From Phymatolithon calcareum (Eukaryota > Rhodophyta > Florideophyceae > Hapalidiales): DNA of 64,000 nt. Position numbers and translations under genes: made by a program. Positions 41,765-50,767 of the stretch are shown here, piece after piece. Each line of letters opens with the position of its first letter. The stretch's first letter is position 1. The notes under the pieces are model-generated. The model did not search any database. It was given only the letters and a program-made list of their open reading frames with translations, and was not told where the DNA came from. Where the stretch lies: assembly GCA_977006965.1 (NCBI GenBank), contig OZ345385.1, positions 372,001 to 436,000 of the forward strand, written 5' to 3'.

Positions 41765-43620
41765 GTTACCAGATCTAACGGTACTTCTCGGACTGAGTTT
41801 ATTCGAATATATTCTATGGTGTCTACGATTTATAAGAAACCCGATTGTGTCCAATTGCCCAATGCCTAGTCCAGTTTGCTGTAAATGTCTCAAACGGAGG
41901 TTAGAATGTACCATAAAACTACCGCGAAAACCGAGCCTGTCGCAACTCCGACTATACCCGAGGAGCTACCTATATCGCATAGACGAGCAGAGGTGACCCT
42001 ACATCAACTGATTGTGGAGTGCAACCCCATGGCGGCTGCCTTCAGGCACGGATCTAACGGGGAGGAAATTTTATACGATCCCGTTTGCAAGGCCTGTACT
42101 TCTGGTTGCAAAAAGACAGTCGAACATTTGATTCTACGATGCGGGGAACACTCTGTCTCCAGACGCACGTTTATCGGTCGAATAAGTACAAAAACCGTAG
42201 AGGAGCTATGCCGTGAGAGACCCCTAGCCCCAATATCGAAAAACCGCTACGTCAGACTTCGCCTTCTTTGCCGAATTCACAGCGCCGAAAACAGGAGACT
42301 CGTGCTAGCACTCAGAATGCTGGAACGAGCCAGATCAAAGAAAAGGAGCCTTCTGGCCGTCCCAATCGAGGAAAGAGATGTGGAGGAACTACAATGGGTT
42401 AGTCGAGACATATCGGCAATGCTACAGTACGACCTATTCGAGACGGCACTGAGTTTCCTCAAACAGGGAGTTTCATCAAAATCGCTGAGGACCCTGCTCG
42501 TCAAAGACGAAGGAGACGTCTCGGAGTCCAAAAGAAAGAGAAAAATTCCCTAAGATCTGCCCGGGTCCACCCCGGCGATTATCAGACTCCCGAAAACACG
42601 GCACCGCCAATTAGCGGTAAAGTGGGCATTCGGTCGGTTCCCCCCAATGAGCTCATCACTTCTCACAGACAAGTTCGGTGATACTGTACCAATACTCATG
42701 AACAACCTGGAAGAATACCTCGGAAGATATCAACTGACCAAAGAGGAGATTAATATCACTGAAAAAGCTCTAGACAAGCTACTCTTCTTCACTATCGTCT
42801 TCTACGACGACATGGAATAGACAAGGCGCAAATTGAGGAAATCTGATCAGTGGACCCCAAGCTTTTCCCTCCGCCCTCTTACGGGAGAGGGTTTTTGCAG
42901 CTAGGGCTACGACGATAACCCGGGTTGCAAGTATTTGAATATTTGATCGAAGCTACAACGTAGCTGCTGAAACGCATCTCCCTTGCAGTCTCATGAGTGT
43001 TACTGAGGGCGTTTAATAAATTCCAAATTCAAAAAAAAGACCCCTAGCCGTTTTAAAATTTCTGAACAATGAGAAGCTGTTGCAAAACAGCTTCAGACAC
43101 TCAACTTCCGTGTGAGCTATCTTTCCGCAATAAAGAAAGAAAGAAAGAATGTACCTTGATCCCTACTGCACTTATTTGCTCTACGACCTGCACCTTAATT
43201 GGCACACTGATGAGGGGACTTGCGTTTCTTTCAGTCGTGACTGATGATGTTTACTCCCCGGATCAATAGACAGAACAGTCCGCTGCTGGGACTCAGAAAC
43301 ATCAAATAAAATTGAGGCTCCTCGAGAATAACACAGTAGCATCTTGTTTTGTGTGCCGCTCATCTCGGACGGGCAGCGGATGTTCTTGGCATCCTGGGAA
43401 AACAATTTTTGCATATAGGATTCCAGCTCATGTGTTCAGTTTCAAAATGGGCTGCTGGAGCACACATGAGCAGTTACAGTGGTTTCTGAGGGCGGTAACG
43501 GATTCTACGTCGTGTTCCGAGGCGACGATGGTGCAGTCATCATTTGGAATCGCGAGAACCGAGCCATGTTTTTCAATCTACACAGGTGAGCGATTCTGAA
43601 GGCGAGACAATAGAAGATTT
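41765..43620 (+). pseudogene. WD40 gene relic, copy 1, split by a LINE (41913-43147)
   Basis: The parts 41765-41912 and 43148-43605 are colinear with 58395-58985, which has no insertion. WD40 blades are readable with shifts: SDGQRMFLASWENNFCI, then GGNGFYVVFRGDDGAVIIWN. Stops and frame changes show that it is dead. Because it lies in repeat debris in two copies, it was probably duplicated with flanking DNA. Confidence 0.7.
41913..43147 (+). mobile_element. LINE family C insertion with an extra 3' segment
   Basis: The frame 41885-42553 encodes a C-terminal zinc motif CKACTSGCKKTVEHLILRC (C-x2-C...H-x4-C), RLRLLCRIHSAENRRLVLAL and KRKRKIP. A stop follows, then AVKWAFGRFPPMSSSLLTDK and FFTIVFYDDME. 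Poly(A) is at 43031-43038. Another 109 bp then follows, ending in AATAAAGAAAGAAAGAAA. The target-site duplication GAATGTACC (41904-41912 and 43148-43156) encloses both, so the extra piece arrived with the LINE. Confidence 0.85.
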
Positions 43621-43650
43621 GGTTCCGTATTAGAATCTTCTTAGGGGTGA

Positions 43651-43920
43651 GAGTTTGAGTAGAACAATTTTAGTTCATCTGAGCGGTACTAGACCTCAGT
43701 GATGGTTGTCTCTGGCTAATCCAGTGAGTAACGAAGGTAACACTGGCTTATGTACGAAATGCGTATCAGTCTAGACAGTACATGGAAATGCTATCTTATA
43801 GCCACGAAATATGCTACTCCTAATAGAGGTATGCAGTAAAGGGGCACTGCAATTGGTGCACATGAAAGCCATATGGTTCCTTTGAACACAAAATGGTATC
43901 ATGGCGTGTAACCCTTAACA
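43651..43920 (-). repeat. Copia 3' LTR (about 270 bp)
   Basis: It pairs with 48397-49212 (269 bp once the LINE is removed). On the minus strand it starts TGTTAAGGGTTACAC. A purine-rich tract (AAGAAAGCGGGTGAG) precedes it at 43921-43935, the expected polypurine primer site. The outer edge near 43651 is diverged, so the exact end is uncertain. Confidence 0.85.
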
Positions 43921-43946
43921 CTCACCCGCTTTCTTCGTATATGAAG

Positions 43947-44564
43947 TTACCCCAATGACTGGTTGGAATCGCGGATCTCAGCGCCAACAAAATCGATTGG
44001 AAGCTCTACGGAGAACATCAATAGTTGCAACGGATAACACAGAGGACTGTTAGGCTTAGTGAGGGGATCAGCCAGATTTGCTTTGCCGGGAATCCAAATC
44101 ATTTTAGAGACCTTCTTAGTTTCAAACTCGTATCGAATGGCACTCACGTCCGCTCGAATTGACTTTTCGGTTGCATTTCGACACGTCGATAAAGTATCAA
44201 ATAGATCCTTGTAGTCGACTACGATCAGAAGGTCCACCGTGACATTGAGCAAAGCTTCTAAAGCCAGAACAAGTAGTTTTCCTTCATCGATGGACGACCC
44301 TGCGGCTAAGGTTTCTGCAGAGCCAATTAACTTGACTGGTCTTTTGGACTTGTGGGAGCCCCAAGAAAGTGTGTGAAAAATAGATCCAGCCTTGAGCTCT
44401 CCAAACAATAATCCAGCAATAAACCCAAGCTGGCCATGATTGGTGGTTCGGCTAGCATCACTGAAGACGAGAATAGACACTGTGTATTCACTGGCATAGG
44501 GGGACTTTTGTAAGTAATCGTACTTCCCAACTTCTTCAAGGATCGGAGCATGTTGATCTGACAT
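43947..44564 (-). CDS. Copia RNase H domain
   Basis: The 205-codon frame contains the Copia-type RNase H landmarks: VFSDASRTTNHGQLGF (catalytic Asp), SAETLA (catalytic Glu), LLIVVDYKDLFDTL (Asp), and KMIWIPGKANLADPLTK. All three acidic positions are kept. It is in a different frame from the RT upstream, so the pol polyprotein is broken. Confidence 0.85.
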   Translation of the reverse strand: MSDQHAPILEEVGKYDYLQKSPYASEYTVSILVFSDASRTTNHGQLGFIAGLLFGELKAGSIFHTLSWGSHKSKRPVKLIGSAETLAAGSSIDEGKLLVLALEALLNVTVDLLIVVDYKDLFDTLSTCRNATEKSIRADVSAIRYEFETKKVSKMIWIPGKANLADPLTKPNSPLCYPLQLLMFSVELPIDFVGAEIRDSNQSLG

Positions 44565-45148
44565 ATGAGATCACTTACATTTGGATTTGCACGTCGCTGC
44601 TGCAGGTAACTGGATGTAAACGAGCAGAACGGGCTCACAGAAATGCCTAGGAATCCAATAGATCCATTGAGATATCTGTAAGAGAAAGCTTCAACGGCAG
44701 AAAGCTCAGAGTCGATTTGCCTACGCCGGCTGCGATCGATCGGGTATGGCTCTAAGGCTGAAAGATTTTCATCACCGCTCACAGAAATACCAGTGTCTTC
44801 ATCCATAGTAAGCGTCAACCCATAGAAATTGAAAGTTCCAGGGCTAATGACAAGCTCATAGACCTTGGCCATTTCATTCACGAGAGAGCGCAAAATCGGC
44901 ATTGGTCCAGCCGGAAAGATAAAGTCAACAATGTTCACGGCTAGAAGTTGAAGTTGGCCGTCCTCACAGGCGTAGAAGAGCTGTGGAACAAAAATGAGTT
45001 GAAGAAAACCCATAATTCTCAGGAACTGGTCACTGTGTTCCTGCCATTTAGCGTTGGCATTAACGAGTCCGTAGGCAGCAGTAAGTAGGAGCCAGTATTT
45101 TGAGCGGTCTGAGCACTCACGGGGAAGTACCACATAAACATCTCGCAT
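44327..45148 (-). pseudogene. Copia reverse transcriptase (catalytic motif altered)
   Basis: The frame carries WLLLTAAYGLVNANAKWQEH, the Copia YGLKQ block, and AVNIVDFIFPAG where YVDD is expected, so the first catalytic Asp appears to be Val. A downstream GSIGFLGISVSPFCSF corresponds to the Copia connection region. The upstream RT fingers lie in another frame (45352-45636). It is almost certainly inactive. Confidence 0.8.
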
Positions 45149-45692
45149 TGCATCTCCGGTTTGTAAGAACGGCGACTTGAAATCAACCTTCGCTAGAGAT
45201 CACTTAAAAATGGTACATAAAGAGAGAAGTATGCGTATGCCAACAGGTGGGCATGTTGATGAGTCCGTCTTGAGATTGTCTTTCTCCTTATCTCTGTCCC
45301 CATGAGGGGCAATTCGTGCCTTAACGATGAGCATACCATCATCAAGTCTTTTCACATTATAAAGAACATGACTCGATATAACAGTTGCGCCTTCGGGAAC
45401 TTGAGATATGTGAACCTCGCGAACAGTTCTTTTTTCGCGTAAGCATTTTGGATAACAAACGAGGGTAGAGATTGAGCATGGTGCAACAAAATCTCTTTGT
45501 CCTGGAATTTCTTGAAGTATTGCGTGCTCGCCGTCTCTTCCATACTTGATAGTTCAACGCCAGGAATGAGTTGAATTTCATTTCCAGAGATGGCAGATGG
45601 TACAATGCGCCAATTTTCCTTTTCCATATTCAGCACTTCTTGGTCACCATCAAGATAGTCGATTTGATAAGTGCCATCATTTGAGTTGTGCC

Positions 45693-46797
45693 TTACAACT
45701 GTGCCTGGATAATATAAGTTGTCCTCTGGCCAAACATCTCGATATTGTCACCAATGTTTGGATTCTTGGTGGCATCAACAGTGTTAATTGATGGGTCGTC
45801 AAGAGATGTATCCGTATTAAAATCTTCCTGAATTGTTGCAGTAGATATCTCCGCGTCCCAGGTATTAGGCTGAGAACTCAAGAGATCATCAATTGCATCT
45901 TGTACAGAGTCTTCTAGAATGTTGATGGACTCTTGAACTTTGGAAGCAAATGTGTCGTGCTGAACAGCATGACGAACGTCCTCAACTGCAGCACGGATTG
46001 TTTTGCCATTTGACCCCGGGACAGTAACACTTCGGGAGTTGTGATCATAGCTCAATATAGGCTTCGGTGAGGACCATTTTCCCCGCTTGGCATTTTGCTG
46101 CCGGATGTAAATGTCGACAAGGTCGCCAACTGAAACCTTAATATCCTGAGTAGACTTGGAACGTAAAATCATCGTGAACTTCCTCTTCGCCAGTAAAGAA
46201 TTATGAGCATCAATGAGATCCGAAGGAATTGGATATGGGAGATTTCCTGGTGAGATTAGTCTCGTATAGCCCATAGAGAGCTCATGTGCAGACATAACAT
46301 CGTTACTATAGAGGTTGTTTGAAATTCGCAGTGCCTGTTGTACGAGTAATGAGGCCTTTGCATCCGAATCAGGAGGATTGTCACCCTTAAGACGAAGATA
46401 TATGTCACGTATCACCCGATGCTTAGATTCAATGACGTTCTTGTTGTGTCTCCTCGGGGGGTATAGGACGTGGCTCAATAGAGCTTTTCTTCAAGTAATG
46501 CTCAAATATATCATTCTTGAAGGCCCGGTCAAAAAGCACAGTATCTGGTGCCCAAAATTGAGATATCCATTGGGACACAAAAGCGATTATAGCAGATTCC
46601 ATGGTCATATCCGGAACGATGGCACCAGCAGAATAGCGGGATACGGAATCCATAGCATGAAAGATTCGAAAATCATCCAGAAAGAAATGATCAATGCAGA
46701 CGACTTGGTTAAACTGTCTCGACATAGAGCTCAGTGATATTTTCCTAGCTTGTTTAGGCACAGCTGTAGCTTTGCAGCTGTTACATGTCTCAAGCAA
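45693..46797 (-). pseudogene. Copia integrase (frameshifted)
   Basis: Frame 46429-46797 has CNSCKA (the CC of the HHCC finger), CIDHF and LFDRAFKNDIF, matching the two Asp positions of the DDE core. After a frameshift near 46450, frame 45693-46478 supplies NVIESKHRVIRDIYLRL with the Glu. A C-terminal beta-rich region (VSVGDLVDIYIRQQNAKRGK) follows. The whole domain is present but split. Confidence 0.85.
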
Positions 46798-46827
46798 GTT
46801 ATATAAAAACTTTTCGACATCATCGTT

Positions 46828-48390
46828 CTAGAGATTATTACGCTGAAGGAGTGTTTTGATGTCCGAGTATGATGAATGACCACATACATGACGATGAAAC
46901 TTCTTCACAATGGCCTTCATCTCAGTCCACGGACGTGGAGTGTCGGAGCTTGAAAAGGTTGCAGTGGCACAGAAGAGAGCAGACATATTGGCAGGGCTCT
47001 TGGGGTTTTCATCCTTGCAGAATATTCCGTGAGGTACATAGCAGTGAAAGTCGTAATTCACAAGTGTGATTGTTCCTTGAAGTCCAGTTTCAGTCTTATC
47101 GGAAGGTAAACTTCGGACGTTCTTGCCAATGTGCAGTATGTCACAATATTTAGTAACGTTTCTTCCAATTACCCATTGCGAAGATCCTTCAATAATAATG
47201 TGGCGGATATTGGCAGGTGATCCCTCTTCGGTAAAGGCAGTCAGAATAACTGAGCCGATGATTTGGCGCACGGCACTAGAGTGCTGGCCTGCACCATACT
47301 GCCAAAATGGGCGGTTGGCAATAGACTCTGGTAATGGATCGTAATGACCAGACCAGGATGGTAACAGAAGCGTCTGGAGTATTTTGAATTCTTCCACACC
47401 GAGTCCACTGTACGGTGCTCCATCATCCAATAGAGGCCCAATAAAATCAGGAGGAAAAGCGCCATTTCCCGGAAGATTGGCCATATGAAACGTGACAGTC
47501 CTTTTGAGTGCAGAACTGACAGGCTTGTTGCGTGCAGAAGTACTTTCCTTGGAATCTTTAGAAATAACCCCACGTTTTAGACTACCATCCTCGTTTTGAT
47601 CAGCGTTCCAGTGTCCATACTTAGAGCATGTTCGATATTTGCTTTTTGCCTTCAAAGCGGCAAGCTGTTCTGGCGTCAGAGTTCGCCTACCATTTCCTTG
47701 AGAGACTGAGCTCGAGGACGTATTAGAAGAATAGCTTGCTTGTATAGGGCGCGGAGTCAGAGTATCTGAAGACTTCGCTTTTTCGGACTGCCTCAGTACA
47801 GAAGCAATAGAAGAACAGGAAACGGATTCCAAAAAATCATCAGTAGTCGACGATGCCGTAAATTCAGTACTTCTTGGAGCAGAAGCAGCAAGAACTGAGA
47901 TTCTCTGGCTTCCGTCAACATTTGAGTTGGCTAGTAGCATAAAGGCCACAAGAGGGTCCGGTAACTTGGACATATTGGAATGAGAATTGAACTTGGATAT
48001 CTGAGCCTCAAATCGAGACTCAAAGTTTTTGAACCTTGCAGTTAGACCTCTCTTCTTGTTCAAAAGGTCTCGGAAATCTTGATAAACTTCGCTAACAACA
48101 GCGAGAGGGTCACGTTTGTGAATAACATTCTCAATTGCTGCAACTCCGTCAACAGACTGGATTGTTGTATCAGGTAGCTTTAGGAATAAATCACGAGCTC
48201 TCCCATAAAGCTGGGATTGCAAAATGATACCTTGGAGGTTAGCGGGAATCTTGCTGCTATTGGTTGCCGGAAGGCAATCATGAAAAGCCTTCCATAATTT
48301 CACAGCACTTGCATACAGATCCTTCTCTCCTAGTCCATCTGTCCAGGGAACATTACGAATATCCCATGAGAATCGCGGGCGCGATGGTAG
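46828..48390 (-). CDS. Copia gag-protease (N-terminus missing)
   Basis: The frame stays open from the LTR edge (about 48390) to 46828. It has a gag-like region (FSWDIRNVPWTDGLGEKDLY, then SAVKLWKAFHDC and GRARDLFLKLP) and a decayed CCHC knuckle (YRTCSKYGHWNADQ, with two Cys lost). The retropepsin-like motif is LLDDGAPYSGLG, and SSQWVIGRNVT and the first His pair of the integrase finger (KKFHRHVCGHSS) follow. No ATG lies between the LTR and the gag, so the leader and gag start have been deleted. An in-frame TAG at about 46828 separates it from the integrase. Confidence 0.8.
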   Translation of the reverse strand, partial: LPSRPRFSWDIRNVPWTDGLGEKDLYASAVKLWKAFHDCLPATNSSKIPANLQGIILQSQLYGRARDLFLKLPDTTIQSVDGVAAIENVIHKRDPLAVVSEVYQDFRDLLNKKRGLTARFKNFESRFEAQISKFNSHSNMSKLPDPLVAFMLLANSNVDGSQRISVLAASAPRSTEFTASSTTDDFLESVSCSSIASVLRQSEKAKSSDTLTPRPIQASYSSNTSSSSVSQGNGRRTLTPEQLAALKAKSKYRTCSKYGHWNADQNEDGSLKRGVISKDSKESTSARNKPVSSALKRTVTFHMANLPGNGAFPPDFIGPLLDDGAPYSGLGVEEFKILQTLLLPSWSGHYDPLPESIANRPFWQYGAGQHSSAVRQIIGSVILTAFTEEGSPANIRHIIIEGSSQWVIGRNVTKYCDILHIGKNVRSLPSDKTETGLQGTITLVNYDFHCYVPHGIFCKDENPKSPANMSALFCATATFSSSDTPRPWTEMKAIVKKFHRHVCGHSSYSDIKTLLQRNNL

Positions 48391-48396
48391 GTCACT

Positions 48397-49212
48397 TGTT
48401 GGAGTAGAACAAGTTTAGTTCATCTGAGCGGTACTAGACCTCAGTGATGGTTGCCTCTGGCTAATACAGTGAGTAACGAAGGTAACACTGGCTTATGTAC
48501 GAGATGCGTATCAGTCTAGACAGTACATGGAAATGATGCCGCGATGCTGCAACAAGAACAGTTCGCGGCCCCCTTCAAACATATGCAGGAAGGGAAATCT
48601 CCAGGCCAACTCCGACGAATACTGTTCGCAAAAGAAGGCACGAGGCTCGAAGCAAGAAGAAAGAGGAAAATACCGTACGACAAACCGGATGAGATCCCGG
48701 CCATCCTCAGGTTTACCAAGGTGAGACATCGACAGCTGGCCATAAAATACGCAAGCGGAAGGTTCCCTGAAGTGAGCACGACGCTAATATCGAATACATT
48801 CGGAACGGCAGCAGAGCGCCACCTGGAGACCATACGTATGAACCTAACAAAGTATGAACTGGACTCCGGAGAAATGATAAGAACGGAAAAGGCATTAGAC
48901 TCCATTCCACTCTACAGCGTCACCATAATTGACAATATGGAAAACGACGAGTCCCTGTATTAGGGACCAGGCGATATACTAGAATGAACAAGTTACGAAA
49001 AGCTGCTCCCGTACAGTCTTAGGAGTGTTAATGAGGGCTTCCAAATAAACAACTAAACAGTTGCAAAAAAAACATGGAAATGCTATCTTATAGCCACGAA
49101 ATATGCTACTCTTAATAGAGGTATGCAGTGAAGGGGCACTGCAATTGGTGCACTTGAAAGCCATATGATTCCTTTGAACACGAAAGGGTATCATTGCGTG
49201 CAACCCTTAACA
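48397..49212 (-). repeat. Copia 5' LTR, split by a LINE
   Basis: The pieces 48397-48535 and 49083-49212 together match 43651-43920. The LTR has TG...CA ends (TGTTGGAGTAGAAC on the plus strand at one end, AACCCTTAACA at the other). The minus strand is the sense strand of the element. Confidence 0.9.
48536..49071 (+). mobile_element. LINE family D insertion in the Copia LTR (536 bp)
   Basis: The frame 48544-48963 is intact from the truncation point and encodes MLQQEQFAAPFKHMQEGKSP, RHRQLAIKYASGRFPEVSTT and a C-terminus ending DNMENDESLY. The tail has GTACAGTCTTAGGAGTG, CAAATAAAC and a short poly(A). The 11-bp duplication ACATGGAAATG lies at 48525-48535 and 49072-49082. Confidence 0.9.
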
Positions 49213-49216
49213 GAGA

Positions 49217-49585
49217 CAAAAATATAGTCGAAGAATTCGGCACAAGAGCCAGAAAGCTTATGGAGACCCTTGCATGCACGCCGAAAGAAAAAATGGAAGC
49301 AGAAAAGGCTGTAGATTGACTCTTAATATTTCGAAGACACTCATAGAACACATAGAGAACGAAGAAGCCCTGTATTTATTCACAGAAGGCAAGTCAAAAA
49401 GTGGTCCGAGTGCAAGCGCCAACAATCCCGTGGAGGACAGAGTAGGATTACCTTGAAACTGGAGTTTTCCTATCCGCCATTCTGGTGTGAGTTTTTTGAG
49501 CTCCACAAACGTAGCTAGCATCTGAGGATACCTCGGCCATATCTTTGGAAGTCTGTGCGGCTTTTATATAAACTTCAATTTTAGA
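49217..49585 (+). pseudogene. LINE family D C-terminal end
   Basis: It encodes VEEFGTRARKLMETLACTPK and EKMEAEKAVD before decaying. The 3' end (49430-49585) is the family D type, with GGATTACCTTGAA and TCCGCCATTCTGG, in the opposite orientation to 40110. Confidence 0.6.
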
Positions 49586-49599
49586 ATAGTATTACTTTT

Positions 49600-49770
49600 T
49601 CGATGCTTGCGTGAGCAGGCCGGTATATGGGTACGCTGCGCATAACACCGGACGCAATCGGAGTATCGAAAGCAGCAGTGGAAATTCAAAAGCATATTGG
49701 AACGACATTGTTCGGGAAGTGGGCAGCGCGGCACTGCAGAAGACTAATGAAACTGTGCCAAATTTGTGCT
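49600..49770 (+). pseudogene. LINE family H fragment
   Basis: It encodes RITPDAIGVSKAAVEIQKHI followed by FGKWAARHCRRLMKLCQI, matching 56560-56430 (minus) of the family H LINE. A short family A 3' scrap (GTTACCAACGCATCTGCAGA) follows at about 49826. Confidence 0.7.
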
Positions 49771-49919
49771 CTTCTGCCCTTCTGGCGTGGAGGAAGAAGA
49801 AGTAGTGGAGATTTTTATTATAGTGTTACCAACGCATCTGCAGACGCTTCCTTCTGGCGTGGAGGAAAGGGGTAACTGACTATCGCTTTACAGTACAGTA
49901 CTTCCTGTCGTTTGCTTAC

Positions 49920-50690
49920 GGTCCGAAGGACGACAATCCAGGGCACGACAAATGAATATGATACGTAGCGACCCCTCGACAATGATCACTCATTGAAGTC
50001 ACATGTATCATAGCTAATTACGTTCAACAACACAACGTCTATTGGGCTTCTCTTCGATATGTGTATCATACAGTACCGTAATATGTTTGGCGCGCGATCC
50101 TGCCGCTCGATCGCGCAAGGAAGAGGGTTAATCTTTTCTTGGAAATTCACTCTTTCCGGGGAGCAGTACTGTACGATTGATTAATTTCCCCATTAGGACT
50201 AGGTTTTGAAGCGCAATTCTCGACATGCGTCTGAAACGCATTTTAAAACGCCGTCTTATTATGCACTGTGCTGTACCATCCTTTCGTCCAATACTGTATC
50301 ATACTGTGCAGAGGAAACGATCGCGCGGGCATTCCGGTCCCACGAACTGAACTGTAGTTCGACTGCGTCGGTCATTATGCTTACAGTTTTTTTTGTAATC
50401 GCGAGCGTGGCGGTTACATAAAGATGGCATAAATGTGTGCCACTGCATTAATAACGACGGAGCTCGGCAGTCTTGTGCGAAACTCTATTTTCCGCTTTTA
50501 CAAATCCCCCCTCCCCACCCTTGCCACCCTCCCGTTGCGTGCGCACACAAACCTTTCCGACCCTCTTCTTCCTTCCGAACTCATCCACGCGAAGCCAGTG
50601 CGGGTACGACCTCACCGGACTGGTCTGGTCTGGACTGGACCGCCTTGTCCCGCACCTCATTGTACGGCGCTCATCCCTGTCTATCTCTTC
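49920..50690. promoter_or_regulatory. Upstream region of the bZIP gene with a GTATCATA cluster
   Basis: GTATCATA or its complement occurs at 49957, 50005, 50063 and 50296. A fifth copy lies 3' of the gene at 53369. The last 200 bp before the gene are pyrimidine-rich (CCCCCCTCCCCACCCTTGCC near 50507). I see no clear TATA box. A regulatory role is inference from clustering only. Confidence 0.3.
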
Positions 50691-50767
50691 CATGTCGATG
50701 AATCCCGGCTGCGATAGCGGCCGCCATCCGCCAGGTGGCCCAGGGTGTCGGGCCGCATGTCAATTGG

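Noticed and set aside
42216-43050. GACCCCTAGCC at 42218 and again right after the LINE poly(A) at 43039 as a template switch
   Set aside because: The shared stretch is only about 11-12 bases and the surrounding sequence differs, so chance is adequate.
43601-49217. GAGAC as a 5-bp target duplication of the Copia element
   Set aside because: GAGAC occurs at 43604-43608 and 49213-49217, but about 40 bp of non-LTR sequence would lie between the left one and the LTR, so it is probably chance.
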